Numbered from the stretch's first letter, positions 24,280-33,660 are shown. The stretch: DNA of 41,137 nucleotides from Gemmatimonadota bacterium (GCA_022823225.1 JAJDXM010000047.1:1-41137); one strand, 5' to 3'. The notes: generated from the sequence alone by a model not told the origin. A program made the numbers and translations.

Positions 24280-25722
24280 TCAGTTGGCCGCCAGCTCCTC
24301 TCCTCCGATCAGCCATACCCGGGCATCCCGGACCGCCATCCGCTGCAGTTCCCGCTGGAAGCCGGTGAGCGAGAAGATCAGCCGCAGCCGCGCCTGGCGG
24401 CCGTAGCCGTAGCGGGTGGCGCGGGTCTGCCTGTCCAGGTTCTCCAGCGCCGAGGGTGGCGCGGGTCCCGGGCCGGGGTGGATGTGACCGTAGCAGATCG
24501 CGCCGTTGGCCAGGGTGGCCGCGACGGGGAAGTCGAAGCCGGAGCCCCGCAGCGGGCCGACGGTTCGGGCCCGCGCGCCGAGGACCGGTTCGCAGCCGTA
24601 GAGCAGGTAGTTGCGGCAGATCATCGGCAGCGCGGAACGCACGGCGCCCGGCAGCGCGGGGCGAACGCGGTCGTTCCAGATGCTTCGCCTCGCCCGTGCG
24701 GGGGTCGAGGTCGCGTCGCGCGACGGGGCCGCCGCCAGCAGGGACGGGCGCACGGGATGAATCGCGGACCACCAGAAAGCCTCGTGCGGGTCGGAGAGCC
24801 GGTAGCGGTTGCGGCGTCCGCCCGGCGCGGCGTCCAGCGGCCGGTCGGCGGCGATCAGTCCGATGTCGCGCAGCCTGGCCAGATAGGGGCCGGCGGAACC
24901 GGCGTCGCCCGGGGCGGCAGCGACGCGGCTCGCCAGGGCCTGCCAGCTGTCCGCGCCCCGGGCCACCGCCCGCAGAATGGCGGCGTAGCGGTTGATCTTC
25001 CCGACGGCGCGCTCGAGCAGCACCCTCGGCCGGTCAGCCAGCGGCTGGCCCCGCTGGAAGAGTCCGCGGCGCACCGCGGCGGCCGGACTTCCCCGTCCGG
25101 CCGCCAGCGCCCAGGTCCGGGGAAGGCCGCCGAGCACGGACCAGCCAAGCAGCAGGTCGGGACCCCGCCAATTGGGCACGGCCGCGCCCAGATCGTAGTG
25201 GGTGCCCACTTCCAGCCGGATCACCCTTGCCGGAGGCGGGCCGGCCGCGGCCTGCACCCGCGCCGCGGGCTCCCAGAACGGCGAGTCGGGGGCGTTCAGC
25301 CTGGCGCCCGGTCCGCGCCCCTGGCTGCAGAGAAAGAGGTGTATCCTCGCGCCGCTCCGGCGCACCTCGTTCCACGCCTGCCCCAACTCCCGCCAGAAGC
25401 CGCGATTCGCGTCGGCGAGCGCACCGGGGTTGTCGACCACCAGGGTCAGCGGCCCCATCCGTGCCAGCCCGCCGAACAGCCCGCGCCAGTCGTCGGGCGG
25501 CGCCCCCCAGGGCGCGAGCGGGGCCAGCCGGACGGCCAGGGCCATGCGGTTGTCCCGGTCGGTCAGCGCGGGCGCGGCGTAGAGCACCCGGCGCTCGCTC
25601 CGGGTCGCCTCCAGCACCAGTGACAGGGGCGAATGGCCGAGCCGCCCCTCGACCGAAACGAGGAGTGGCCCGGGGTCCTCCGCCAGGGTCCGCAGGCGTT
25701 CGACGATTTCCGTAAATAACAT
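24280..25722 (-). CDS. Archaeal-type ATPase/DUF234-like protein with degenerate active sites
   Basis: The 480-residue protein follows the plan of COG1672/DUF234 ATPases: N-terminal P-loop-like domain, winged helix (about 235-290), a linker YRLSDPHEAFWWSAIHPVRPS that matches the family's FWxxFxxP motif, then a C-terminal nuclease-like fold. The Walker A position reads EGRLGHSPLSL (25-35), lacking the GK(T/S), and Walker B reads LTLVVDNPGAL with DN for DE. In the DUF234 part, DFPVAATLANGAICYGHIHP lacks the usual E-C-K. The frame is uninterrupted and the GC content normal, so the protein seems to be maintained without ATPase or nuclease activity. It is divergent from the type III glutamine synthetase. 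Start 25722 has AAGGA directly next to the ATG. Confidence 0.65.
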   Translation of the reverse strand: MLFTEIVERLRTLAEDPGPLLVSVEGRLGHSPLSLVLEATRSERRVLYAAPALTDRDNRMALAVRLAPLAPWGAPPDDWRGLFGGLARMGPLTLVVDNPGALADANRGFWRELGQAWNEVRRSGARIHLFLCSQGRGPGARLNAPDSPFWEPAARVQAAAGPPPARVIRLEVGTHYDLGAAVPNWRGPDLLLGWSVLGGLPRTWALAAGRGSPAAAVRRGLFQRGQPLADRPRVLLERAVGKINRYAAILRAVARGADSWQALASRVAAAPGDAGSAGPYLARLRDIGLIAADRPLDAAPGGRRNRYRLSDPHEAFWWSAIHPVRPSLLAAAPSRDATSTPARARRSIWNDRVRPALPGAVRSALPMICRNYLLYGCEPVLGARARTVGPLRGSGFDFPVAATLANGAICYGHIHPGPGPAPPSALENLDRQTRATRYGYGRQARLRLIFSLTGFQRELQRMAVRDARVWLIGGEELAAN

Positions 25723-25837
25723 TCCTTAACATACAACATTTTTTCTTATTTTTTTCTCTTGACATTGCTCTACGGCCCGCCAAGTTGCATGTAGTACACT
25801 TCCGTGAACACCCCAGAGAGGCAAGGAAACCAACAAA
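25723..25837 (+). promoter_or_regulatory. Divergent control region of glnN and the ATPase-like gene
   Basis: A strongly AT-rich 115-bp gap between divergent starts with long T runs on the plus strand. TTGACA at 25759-25764 is a perfect -35 for glnN; I see no good -10 at 17 bp, so an activator or alternative sigma may be used. AAGGA lies ten bases upstream of the glnN ATG. Confidence 0.5.
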
Positions 25838-28015
25838 ATGACCCAGAGACGCTTTGACTCCGTCAGTGCCGCCAAGACCTGGAGCCGCAGACCGGAATCC
25901 CGGTCGGGCGACCGCGACCTTCTCCCGCGAATCTTCGGCGAGGACACCTTCGGCCTGAGGGAGATGCAGGCGCGGCTGCCGGACAACGTTTTCAAGCAGC
26001 TCGTGCGCACGATCGAACACGGCGAGGAGCTCGACCCGGGGATCGCGGACACGGTCGCCGCGGCGATGAAGGACTGGGCGCTCTCGCGCGGCGCGACCCA
26101 CTACACCCACTGGTTCCAGCCGCTCACGGGGAGCACGGCGGAGAAGCACGACTCCTTCCTCAAGGTCGGCCGCGACGGCCGCGCGATCACCGATTTCGGC
26201 GGCGACGAACTCGTCCAGGGCGAGCCCGACGCGTCCTCCTTCCCCTCCGGGGGCCTGCGCGCCACCTTCGAGGCCCGCGGCTACACGGCCTGGGATCCGA
26301 CGTCGCCCGCCTTCGTCCTGGGCGGAGAGACCGCCACCTTCCTCTGCATTCCGACCGCGTTCTCGAGCTGGGCCGGCGAGAGCCTCGACGCCAAGATCCC
26401 GCTGCTCCGCTCGATGGACGCGCTGGACCGGGTCACCCGCCGGGCACTCAAGATCTTCGGCGTGGACGCCGGGCGCGTCACCGCCAACCTCGGTCCCGAG
26501 CAGGAGTTCTTCCTCGTCGACCGCGAGTTCTTCTACCGGCGCCCCGACCTGATGACCTCGGGCCGCACCCTCTTCGGCGCGAAGCCGCCGCGCGGGCAGG
26601 AACTCGACGACCACTACTTCGGTTCGATCCACGAGCGCGTGCTCGCCTACATCCAGTCCGTCGAGATGGACCTCTACCGCCTCGGCGTCCCGATGAAGAC
26701 GCGCCACAACGAGGTCGCGCCGGGGCAGTACGAGATGGCGCCGGTGTACGAGAACGCCAACGTCGCGTCGGACCACCAGCAGCTGATGATGCGGATCCTG
26801 GAGCGGAACGCGCGGCGCTACGGACTGGTGTGCCTGCTTCACGAGAAGCCCTTCCGGGGCATCAACGGGAGCGGCAAGCACGTCAACTGGTCGTTCGGGA
26901 CCTCGCAGCGGAACTTGATGGATCCGGGCGACACCCCCCACGACAACCTGATCTTCCTCTTCTTCTGCACGGCCGTGATGAGCGCGGTGGAGAAGCACCA
27001 GGACCTGCTCCTGGCGTGCGTCTCGACCGCGGGCAACGACCACCGCCTGGGCGCCAACGAGGCCCCGCCGTCGATCATCTCGGTGTTCCTGGGCGACCAG
27101 CTGCAGGACATCTTCCAGCAGCTCGAGGAGTCCGGAGGCGCGGAGGAGCGGGAGCGCGAAGGCCTCCTGGGCCTGGGCGTGACGGTGCTGCCCGACCTGC
27201 CGCGCCACTCCGGCGACCGCAACCGCACATCGCCCTTCGCCTTTACGGGCAACAAGTTCGAGTTCCGCGCGGTGGGTTCGGCGTCGAGCATCTCGCTGCC
27301 GGCCACGGTCCTGAACACGATCGTCGCCGAGGCGATCGACGAGTGGACGGACGTGCTCGAGGCGGTCGTCGAGTCCGGCGTCTCGCTTGAGACCGCGCTC
27401 TGGAAGCTGCTGTCGAACGAGATTCCGTCGTTCAAGCGGATCATCTTCAACGGCGACAACTACTCGGCCGAGTGGGTCGAGGAAGCCGAACGGCGGGGGC
27501 TGCTCAACACCGGCAACACGGTCACTGCGCTCCCGGCGCTCGCGGCCCACAAGAACGAGCAGCTTTTCGACAGGTACGGCGTCATGAGTCCTCGGGAGCT
27601 GGAGGCGCGGCTCGAGGTGCTGACCGAGCAGTACTTCATCAAGATCAATATCGAAGGCGAGACGGCGGCCCAGATGGCGCGCTGCATGATCCTCCCGGCG
27701 GCGGTGACCTACCTGGAGCGGCTCGTGGGTGCGCGGAGCGGAACGAAGGGGGCGGGAGTCGGCACGGCCGGGCTCGACAACAACATCGCGCGGGTCTCCG
27801 GGCTGATCGACGAGCTCACCGAGGCGCTCGACGAGCTCGACGCGCAGAACGAGGAGCTCGGCGGCGACGAGGTGTCGGAGAAGGTGTTCCACATGCGCGA
27901 CAACGTGATTCCGGCGATGAACGCGGTGCGCGACGCGGCGGACCGCATGGAGAAGGTGATTCCGGACGATCTGTGGCCGTTGCCGAGCTATCGCGACATC
28001 CTGTTCGTGAAGTAG
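25838..28015 (+). CDS. glnN: Glutamine synthetase type III
   Basis: This enzyme makes glutamine from glutamate, ammonia and ATP. At 725 residues it has the size of GSIII, not GSI (about 470) or GSII. GSIII landmarks are [14 protein letters not shown] (85-98), EKHDSF (102-107), the [10 protein letters not shown] metal-binding stretch (219-228), [14 protein letters not shown] (287-300), [18 protein letters not shown] (335-352), and [18 protein letters not shown]. It has the long helical C-terminal part of the family. The start ATG has AAGGA upstream. It lies 23 bases before a lipoprotein gene in the same direction. Nitrogen assimilation in the cytoplasm is the expected role. Confidence 0.96.
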   Translation: MTQRRFDSVSAAKTWSRRPESRSGDRDLLPRIFGEDTFGLREMQARLPDNVFKQLVRTIEHGEELDPGIADTVAAAMKDWALSRGATHYTHWFQPLTGSTAEKHDSFLKVGRDGRAITDFGGDELVQGEPDASSFPSGGLRATFEARGYTAWDPTSPAFVLGGETATFLCIPTAFSSWAGESLDAKIPLLRSMDALDRVTRRALKIFGVDAGRVTANLGPEQEFFLVDREFFYRRPDLMTSGRTLFGAKPPRGQELDDHYFGSIHERVLAYIQSVEMDLYRLGVPMKTRHNEVAPGQYEMAPVYENANVASDHQQLMMRILERNARRYGLVCLLHEKPFRGINGSGKHVNWSFGTSQRNLMDPGDTPHDNLIFLFFCTAVMSAVEKHQDLLLACVSTAGNDHRLGANEAPPSIISVFLGDQLQDIFQQLEESGGAEEREREGLLGLGVTVLPDLPRHSGDRNRTSPFAFTGNKFEFRAVGSASSISLPATVLNTIVAEAIDEWTDVLEAVVESGVSLETALWKLLSNEIPSFKRIIFNGDNYSAEWVEEAERRGLLNTGNTVTALPALAAHKNEQLFDRYGVMSPRELEARLEVLTEQYFIKINIEGETAAQMARCMILPAAVTYLERLVGARSGTKGAGVGTAGLDNNIARVSGLIDELTEALDELDAQNEELGGDEVSEKVFHMRDNVIPAMNAVRDAADRMEKVIPDDLWPLPSYRDILFVK

Positions 28016-28038
28016 GGGAAGGTGGGGGGAGGAAAAGC

Positions 28039-29229
28039 ATGGAGACGCGGATGATGACGAGGTGGGTGGTGTGCGGGGTGGTGGCCGGGCTGGTGGGTGG
28101 CTGTGCGGCCGGGGACGCCGGCGTGCCGGAGGGGGTGCAGCTCGTGCAGCTGGGCCAGGCGGAGGCGGGGTGGGGCGGGGCCTTCTCGGTGGTCTCGACG
28201 GTGCGCGAGCTGCCGGCCGGGCGGGTGGTGGTGGCCGACCCGCTGAGCCAGGTGGTCGTGCTGCTCGACATGGGCACGGGCGTGGCCGACACGATCGGGG
28301 GGCTGGGCGGGGGGCCGTCGGAGTACCGGCAGCCCGACGCGGTGTGGCCGCTCCCGGGCGACAGGACGCTGCTCGTCGACCTGGGGAACGGACGCCTCAC
28401 CGTATTGAGCCCCGAGCTGGAGTTCGGGGACACGCGGCCGTACGCGACCGTGGACCCGGCGGCAGGAACGATGCTCAGGATGCACCCGCAGGGCGTGGAC
28501 GGCATGGGCCGCATCTACTTCCGCGCCTCGCCGGGGTTCGACGAGGACCCCGATTCGCTGAGGATCCTGCGCATGGACCTCGAAACGGAGCAGATCGAAT
28601 CGGTGGGGATGTTCATGCGGGAGGGCAGAACCCGGGAGGAATCGGGCGACGCCACGAGCCAGAACGTCTCGATCACCCAGATCCCGCTCTCGCCGACGGA
28701 TGCATGGGGGGTGGCGGACGACGGCCGCGTCGTTGTGGTGAGGGCCGGCGACTACCATGTGGACTGGTTCGAGGTGGACGGCTCGGTCACGAGCGGGCCG
28801 CCCATCCCCTACACGCCCGTGCGGATCGGCCAGGCGGAGAAGGAGGAGTGGAGCGAGAGCCGGTCCGAGACCGGAGGCGGACTGTCGATCCAGGCGATGC
28901 AATCGAACGGCAACGTGAGAATCACTGCCCGGCGGGGTGGTGGCGGCGGCGACGATGACAACCTGGACGACTACCCGTGGCCCGAAGTGAAGCCGGCCTT
29001 CTACAACCGGCCGGTCCCGGTCGACGGGCTGGGACGCGCCTGGGTCCGGCGCCACCGCGAGGCGGGGGCGGCGCCGCGCTACGATCTCTTCGATGGCGGG
29101 GGCCAGCTGGTGGGGGTCGTCGAACTGCCGATGGGCCGCCGCGTGGTGAGTTTCGGGGACGGCACGCTGTACGCGGTGCGGATGGACGACGTGGGGCTGC
29201 AGTACCTGGAGCGCTACGCGCTGCCCTGA
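28039..29229 (+). CDS. Beta-propeller-like lipoprotein
   Basis: ATG 28039 follows GGGGGAGGAAAAGC. The type II signal ends with C22 in LVGGC. The 396-residue protein has 6-bladed propeller-type strands: GRVVVADPLSQVVVLLDMGTG, PDAVWPLPGDRTLLVDLGNGRLTVL, GVDGMGRIYFR, WGVADDGRVVVVRAGDYHVDWFE and GLGRAWVRRH. A low-complexity glycine/aspartate loop (GGGGGDDDNLDD) interrupts it. It is the third such protein in the window and probably is co-transcribed with glnN. Ligand and role are unknown. Confidence 0.75.
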   Translation: METRMMTRWVVCGVVAGLVGGCAAGDAGVPEGVQLVQLGQAEAGWGGAFSVVSTVRELPAGRVVVADPLSQVVVLLDMGTGVADTIGGLGGGPSEYRQPDAVWPLPGDRTLLVDLGNGRLTVLSPELEFGDTRPYATVDPAAGTMLRMHPQGVDGMGRIYFRASPGFDEDPDSLRILRMDLETEQIESVGMFMREGRTREESGDATSQNVSITQIPLSPTDAWGVADDGRVVVVRAGDYHVDWFEVDGSVTSGPPIPYTPVRIGQAEKEEWSESRSETGGGLSIQAMQSNGNVRITARRGGGGGDDDNLDDYPWPEVKPAFYNRPVPVDGLGRAWVRRHREAGAAPRYDLFDGGGQLVGVVELPMGRRVVSFGDGTLYAVRMDDVGLQYLERYALP

Positions 29230-29266
29230 GGGGCGGGCCGTGCGGGCGCTTGCATGCTCCGCTGGG

Positions 29267-29704
29267 TCAGCTGGCCGCGTTGACCCGCAGCGCGTCGCCT
29301 GACAGCGTCGCCGGGCAGCCGTCGGCCGGCGCCAGGGCGGCGATGTCCGGGCCGTCGAGCCGCAGCATGGGGATGGTGGGGTGCCCGAGTTCGCCCGCAA
29401 CGAGAATCCCCAGCACGAGGATGGCGTCGGGCCGCGCGATCACGATGCCGGCCGGCGCGACATCGTTGCGCAGCAGCTCCAGCATGATCGCGCTCGACGA
29501 GCTGGAGCCGATCGTGCCCTCCATGACCAGGATGCGGCCGCGCACGGAGTCCCCGTGACGGGGGTGGCGCGGGTCGCAGATCTCGCCGGTGAGCGGGTCG
29601 ATCCCGCCCCAGAAGCTGAGCGGCTTGCCCAGGACGAGGAGGGGGCCCGCCGCGGGGCCGCCCTCTGCGGGGCCGCCGTGGACGACCGTGCCCGTCAGCT
29701 CCAT
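29267..29704 (-). CDS. Aconitase X small (swivel) subunit, DUF126
   Basis: The 145-residue protein is the swivel domain of type II aconitase X: LLVLGKPLSFWGGIDPLTGEI, HPRHGDSVRGRILVMEGTIGSSSSSAIMLELLRNDVAP and PDAILVLGILVAGELG. The serine-rich GSSSSS contains the catalytic serine. It works with the large subunit encoded at 29761-31017. Start ATG 29704 is preferred over a GTG at 29770 because the sequence in between is a tandem echo of MELTG with low-complexity filler; both begin MELTG. Partner proteins of this class dehydrate cis-3-hydroxy-L-proline in bacteria. Confidence 0.85.
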   Translation of the reverse strand: MELTGTVVHGGPAEGGPAAGPLLVLGKPLSFWGGIDPLTGEICDPRHPRHGDSVRGRILVMEGTIGSSSSSAIMLELLRNDVAPAGIVIARPDAILVLGILVAGELGHPTIPMLRLDGPDIAALAPADGCPATLSGDALRVNAAS

Positions 29705-29760
29705 CGGGGGCCCGTCAGCCCCGTCGGGCGCCGGCGCCGGTTGACGCGCGCGATCGCCCG

Positions 29761-31017
29761 TCAGCTCCACAGGCCCTCGTCCCGGGTCACGTGGCCGCCG
29801 GCCGCCGAGCGCACGCAGTCCTCCAGGCTGCCGTAGACCACGCCGTAGCCGGTGTTGGGCGGGGTGTAGTGGGCGAACTTGCCCGAGTTGGTCATGAGAA
29901 CGCCGCCGTCCGGGGCCAGGATCGGCGTCACGACGACGCAGGTGTCGACGACGATCTCGATGCCGGCGGCCTCAAGGCGTTCGAGCCGGGCGGCCGACTC
30001 CAGCGCCCTGTATTCGGAGCGGCCCGTGCAGACGTAGAAGGGCACGGCGAAGGGGGCCGCCGGGAGGAGCGCTTCGAGCTGCGCGAACTCGTCCAGCGAG
30101 AAGTGGGGGCTGCCCACCGCGACTGCGTCGATGCGGCCGGCGGGCGCGGTGCTGAGGCTGTCGCGGACGGCGCGGAGGGTGGCCGGGGCGAGCGGGATCC
30201 GGGCTTCGGGGGCGCGGCCGCCCAGCGCGGTCGCCAGGTCGGGCGCCTCGGGGGTGACGCCCTCGACGTGGAAGAGCCCGACCGCGCCGGAAGTGGCCGC
30301 CGCGGCCCCCATCGCCTTGAGCTGGTCCTCGCTGACGGTTGCCGGGAGACCCGTCAGCACCGCCACCCGGTCGCCCACCTCCGCCCCCAGCCAGGTCCCC
30401 AGCACCGGGTAGAAGATGTCCCGCCGCTTCAGCCCGGCGTCGATTCCGCCCGTGTCCACCACCACCGTCGCGCGGCGGCGCCCGCCCAGGTGGAGGCCCG
30501 TGCGCGGCGCCCGCCCGGCCAGCGCGCAGCAGATGTCCATGAAGTCTCCATAGCGGTTCGTGCGGGCGCCCAGCACCGAGTTGGCGAACGCGACCGCGTT
30601 GCTCTCGCCCCAGGCCACGTGTTCGCCGAGGGCGGGCCGGTGCCCGGACTGGTACGGCGCGCACGTCCACGTCGGCTTGCACCCGAGCGCCTGGTAGGCC
30701 CGCATCTGGCGCAGCGCCATCTCGCGGCGCCGGTCGCCGGCCCGCACCCGCCCGGGGTGGAGCAGGTCGAGGGCCCCCACGTTGAGCGTCGCCGGGACCG
30801 CCACCCGGCCGTCCAGCGCCACCAGCCGCTCCGCGAACTCGACCCCGCCATCGCCGTGGTAAAGGCACCCGTCGATGTGCGACGAGGTGACCGGCACCAG
30901 CTTGCGCGCGCCCAGGATCCCGGCCATGCGCACCACGATCCGCGTCGCGAGTTCGGCCGCGGGGCCGGCCGCTCCGTCGAGGAGGCGCTGTTCGTGGCGT
31001 GTGAGCTGCGGTCGCAT
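29761..31017 (-). CDS. Aconitase X catalytic (large) subunit
   Basis: The 418-residue protein matches aconitase X: VTSSHIDGCLYHGDGGVEF, TCAPYQSGHRPALGEHVAWGESNAVAFANSVLGARTNRYGD, DICCALAGRAPRTGLHLGGRRRA, then VDTCVVVTPI and MTNSGKFAHYTP near the C-terminus. The conserved cysteines in TCAPYQ, DICC and DTC would hold the Fe-S cluster. The two-subunit form in bacteria is known as cis-3-hydroxy-L-proline dehydratase; archaeal relatives dehydrate mevalonate 5-phosphate. The absence of mevalonate genes and the presence of amine/amino-acid oxidising and peptide-degrading genes downstream lead me to prefer hydroxyproline breakdown. No good ribosome binding site is seen before 31017. Confidence 0.9.
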   Translation of the reverse strand: MRPQLTRHEQRLLDGAAGPAAELATRIVVRMAGILGARKLVPVTSSHIDGCLYHGDGGVEFAERLVALDGRVAVPATLNVGALDLLHPGRVRAGDRRREMALRQMRAYQALGCKPTWTCAPYQSGHRPALGEHVAWGESNAVAFANSVLGARTNRYGDFMDICCALAGRAPRTGLHLGGRRRATVVVDTGGIDAGLKRRDIFYPVLGTWLGAEVGDRVAVLTGLPATVSEDQLKAMGAAAATSGAVGLFHVEGVTPEAPDLATALGGRAPEARIPLAPATLRAVRDSLSTAPAGRIDAVAVGSPHFSLDEFAQLEALLPAAPFAVPFYVCTGRSEYRALESAARLERLEAAGIEIVVDTCVVVTPILAPDGGVLMTNSGKFAHYTPPNTGYGVVYGSLEDCVRSAAGGHVTRDEGLWS

Positions 31018-31098
31018 GCGGGCTTCTGAACCAGGGGGATCGGAGTCTGTATATACTGATAGTGGTCGGTTCGAAGATAGCCAGCAGAGGAGGCGAGC

Positions 31099-31716
31099 AT
31101 GTCGGTATCGGCAAGAGCGAAAATCACTGTGGGAGCGATCACCCTGGCCGCGTGCCTGGTCGCCGTGGGCGCCTGCAACGACTCCACGGAGCCCGACAGC
31201 GATCCGCTGGCGCTGGCGGAGGCGACGGCGCTGTTCGTCGGCCTGAGAGCCACCGCGTCGGACACCACCCTCATTCCGATCTTCTTTTCGCCGGACAGCA
31301 TCGTCGTGCAGTGTCCGCTCGGCGGAACGGCGAGGCTGATCGGGGGGATCGAAGAGAGGCTGCCGGTAAACGACACCGCGCGCCTGGTGACGGACTTCGA
31401 CATCAACCCCAACGGCTGCAGCTTCACGGGGTTGGGGTTCCAGTTCACGGTCGACGGGAATCCGGGCATACGGGACATCACCACAGTGTCGATCGTCACC
31501 ACGACGTTCGAGACCCTGATCGACGGCAGTACCTCCGGCGGCCTGGACTGGGAGTTGGCGGGCCGAACGGGAACCTGCGAGATCGACCTGACACTGGCCG
31601 GCCGGCCGGATTTCTCCGGCTCCGAGCCGACCTTCAGCGCGAGGTACACGGGCACGATGTGCGGCTACGAGGTCGACTTCGACGCCTCGGAGCTCATATC
31701 ACCGCCAGGCGGCTGA
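31099..31716 (+). CDS. Secreted lipoprotein, unknown function
   Basis: ATG 31099 follows GAGGAGG at six bases. The type II signal ends at C26 (VAVGAC). The remaining 180 residues are beta-strand-rich with three cysteines (VQCPLGG, NGCSF and GTC/TMCGYE), likely disulfide-bonded. Repeated threonine-rich strands suggest an immunoglobulin-like or lipocalin-like sandwich. I do not recognise the family. It is divergent from aconitase X and overlaps or abuts the M14 peptidase frame. Confidence 0.7.
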   Translation: MSVSARAKITVGAITLAACLVAVGACNDSTEPDSDPLALAEATALFVGLRATASDTTLIPIFFSPDSIVVQCPLGGTARLIGGIEERLPVNDTARLVTDFDINPNGCSFTGLGFQFTVDGNPGIRDITTVSIVTTTFETLIDGSTSGGLDWELAGRTGTCEIDLTLAGRPDFSGSEPTFSARYTGTMCGYEVDFDASELISPPGG

Positions 31717-32849
31717 GCGGGGGCCGGCCGCCGGGCGAGGCCGCCCCGCCGGACGCCCGCGAGATCGGCCGCTCGCGCGAGGGCAGGCCGATCGTTGCGC
31801 ACCGGATCGGCGCGGGGCCGCTGCGGGTCAGTCTGGTCGGAGGATGTCATGCGGACGAGCCGGTGGGTCCGCGGTTCCTGCGGCGTCTGATCGGCACGCT
31901 GTCGGGCCCGGCCGGGGACGGGCTGCGCCGCCGCGCGACCTGGTTCGTCATCCCGCACCTCAACCCGGATGGGGCCGCGGTCAACGCCGCCTGGCAGGCG
32001 CCGGACGCCGAGCGCTACGACTTCGCCGAATGGCTGCGCCACCGCGTTCGCGAGCTGCCCGGCGACGACATCGAGTTCGGCTTCCCGCGCGGTGAGGACG
32101 ACCTCGGCGCCCGTCCCGAGAACCGCGCGGCGTGGGCTTTCTGGCGCGGCGCGGCCCCCTTCGACCTGCACGTGAGCCTGCACGGGATGAGCGTGGCGGC
32201 GGGCCCCTGGTTCCTGGTCGAGCGGTCGTGGTGGCCGCGCTTCCGGAACGCGGCGCGCGCCCTGGCCGGCGATGTGCGCCGGGCCGGCTACGAGCTGCAC
32301 GACGTCGAGCGCGAGGGCGAAAAGGGCTTCCACCGGCTGGCGCCCGGGTTCTGCAGCCGGCCCGATTCGCGCGCGATGCGGCGGCACTTTCTCGACCGGG
32401 GCGACCCGGACACGGCGGCGCGATTCCGGCCCAGTTCGATGGAGGCGGTCCGCGCGCTGGGCAGCGACCCCCTGACGCTCGTGACCGAGATGCCGCTGTT
32501 CATTACGCCGGGGGTGGGCGCCGAGGTGGGGCCGCCGGATCCGGTGCTGATGCGGTGGCGGGAGCGGGTCGCGGGGTGGGAGGCGCGGGTGCGGGGGGTG
32601 GGCCGGCCGCGCGGGGAGGGCGGGGAGGGCGCGGGTGATGCCGCCGAGGGGACGCACGGCGCAATGGCGCGCGAAACGGCGCGCGAGATGGCGGCCGTGC
32701 GGGGGGAGGCGGGGGGGGCGGGGCTGGTGGCGATGCCGGTCCAGGACCAGATGCGCTTTCAGTGGGCCTTCATCCAGGCCGGGCTGGGGGTGGTGGAGGA
32801 GGCTGCGGGTGGACGGCCCGCGGGGGGGTTGCGGTCCGCGGGCGGCTAG
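31659..32849 (+). CDS. M14-family zinc carboxypeptidase-like protein
   Basis: The frame has M14 features: GRSREGRPI near the start, zinc ligands H64 and E67 in GGCHADEPVGP, NPDG at 102-105, third ligand H171 or H175 in DLHVSLHGM, and a catalytic-type glutamate E277 in TEMPLF. No ATG lies upstream of the conserved part; the GTG at 31659 overlaps the preceding gene by 58 bases and CTG at 31713 is the other choice. The last 80 codons are glycine/arginine-rich and may not belong to the fold. No signal peptide is visible, so the enzyme would be cytoplasmic and could trim small peptides or amidated amino acids. The stop overlaps the PIN toxin stop by four bases. Confidence 0.75.
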   Translation: MRLRGRLRRLGAHITARRLSGGRPPGEAAPPDAREIGRSREGRPIVAHRIGAGPLRVSLVGGCHADEPVGPRFLRRLIGTLSGPAGDGLRRRATWFVIPHLNPDGAAVNAAWQAPDAERYDFAEWLRHRVRELPGDDIEFGFPRGEDDLGARPENRAAWAFWRGAAPFDLHVSLHGMSVAAGPWFLVERSWWPRFRNAARALAGDVRRAGYELHDVEREGEKGFHRLAPGFCSRPDSRAMRRHFLDRGDPDTAARFRPSSMEAVRALGSDPLTLVTEMPLFITPGVGAEVGPPDPVLMRWRERVAGWEARVRGVGRPRGEGGEGAGDAAEGTHGAMARETAREMAAVRGEAGGAGLVAMPVQDQMRFQWAFIQAGLGVVEEAAGGRPAGGLRSAGG

Positions 32850-33292
32850 GCTCCTGCAGTCACAAACGGACTCCGCGTCCTCAGCTCCGGAAAAAGGGAG
32901 AAGTCGCGGTCGCGGGTCAGCAGTTCGTCCACCCCGTGGGCCAGGCAGATCGCGGCCACGCGGGCGTCGTGAACCACCGGGCCTCGGACGCGGTGCCGCA
33001 GAACGAGGCTCTCAAGGATGTCCAGGAAGTCGCGTGTCTCCCCCAACAGCCGGTTCGAGGGTGAATCGGTCCAGGCCCGCAGCTGGCTCCAGGCCTGGTC
33101 GGGTGTCGATTGGGCGCCCCGCCAGATCCGGCGGTTCGTTGTGACGCTGATGAACTCGTAGCAGCAGGGCCACGGTATGGCCCACGGCCGGTCGCTTTCC
33201 GCAAGTGTCCGAAGAACGCGCACCGCCTCTTCGTGCACCCTGGACTCCCGTCGGTGTGCGTAGACGAGCACGTTGGTGTCGACCGCGATCAC
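32846..33292 (-). CDS. vapC: PIN-domain toxin, VapC type
   Basis: The 148-residue protein has PIN acidic residues D5 in IAVDTNVLVYAHR, E46 in CCYEFISV, D109 in VHDARVAAI and D127/D129 in LLTRDRDF. Toxins of this class are RNases. It begins with GTG at 33292, overlapping the antitoxin stop by four bases (GTGA), which couples translation. Its 3' end overlaps that of the peptidase gene. Confidence 0.88.
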   Translation of the reverse strand: MIAVDTNVLVYAHRRESRVHEEAVRVLRTLAESDRPWAIPWPCCYEFISVTTNRRIWRGAQSTPDQAWSQLRAWTDSPSNRLLGETRDFLDILESLVLRHRVRGPVVHDARVAAICLAHGVDELLTRDRDFSLFPELRTRSPFVTAGA

Positions 33293-33537
33293 GGCTCGCC
33301 GGGATGTTCGTAGATCATCTCCGACAGATCCTGCCAGGAGTAGGCCTCAAGGGGATCGTCGTCGGTCGGGTCGCCGACGCTGAGATCGGGGAGCCGGTAG
33401 GACTGCGAGGATGCCGGCGCCGACAGGACGAACCGCAACCCCTCTTCGACCAGCGACCGCAGGGTGCCGCCGGTCTCCCGCGCGTACCGCTTGGCGCGGG
33501 CCAGCAACTCATCGTGAATCTCTATGGTGGTCTTCAT
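33289..33537 (-). CDS. vapB: VapB-type antitoxin
   Basis: The 82-residue protein starts MKTTIEIHDELLARAKRYARETGGTLRSLVEEGLRFVL, the ribbon-helix-helix pattern of the VapB/DUF2191 group, followed by an acidic tail that would bind the toxin. ATG 33537 is preferred over 33558 because the CCATAT dyad lies between them. Autorepression at 33550-33567 is expected. Confidence 0.82.
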   Translation of the reverse strand: MKTTIEIHDELLARAKRYARETGGTLRSLVEEGLRFVLSAPASSQSYRLPDLSVGDPTDDDPLEAYSWQDLSEMIYEHPGEP

Positions 33538-33549
33538 GACCCATACTAC

Positions 33550-33567
33550 CCATATCAATGAATATGG
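33550..33567. promoter_or_regulatory. Inverted repeat CCATAT-N6-ATATGG upstream of the antitoxin
   Basis: A perfect 6-6-6 dyad 13 bp upstream of the antitoxin ATG at 33537, with a further CCATAT at 33573-33578 and CCATAC at 33541-33546. The AT-rich cluster contrasts with its surroundings and suits an operator of the toxin-antitoxin pair. Confidence 0.5.
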
Positions 33568-33660
33568 TCAACCCATATTGGCCTCGTGGCGCGCGCTTCC
33601 CTATCTTCTCCCCAGTCGCCGGGGGCATCCCGCGGCCCGTGCCGAAGCACGTTTTGCCCG

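Noticed and set aside
25034-27892. A 952-codon minus-strand frame opposite the glutamine synthetase
   Set aside because: It lies mostly antisense to glnN, which has full family motifs. The translated sequence is arginine/valine-rich shadow code with no recognisable domain. The 3' part overlaps the real ATPase-like gene in another frame.
25838-28015. Type I glutamine synthetase
   Set aside because: The length of 725 residues and the GSIII motifs rule it out.
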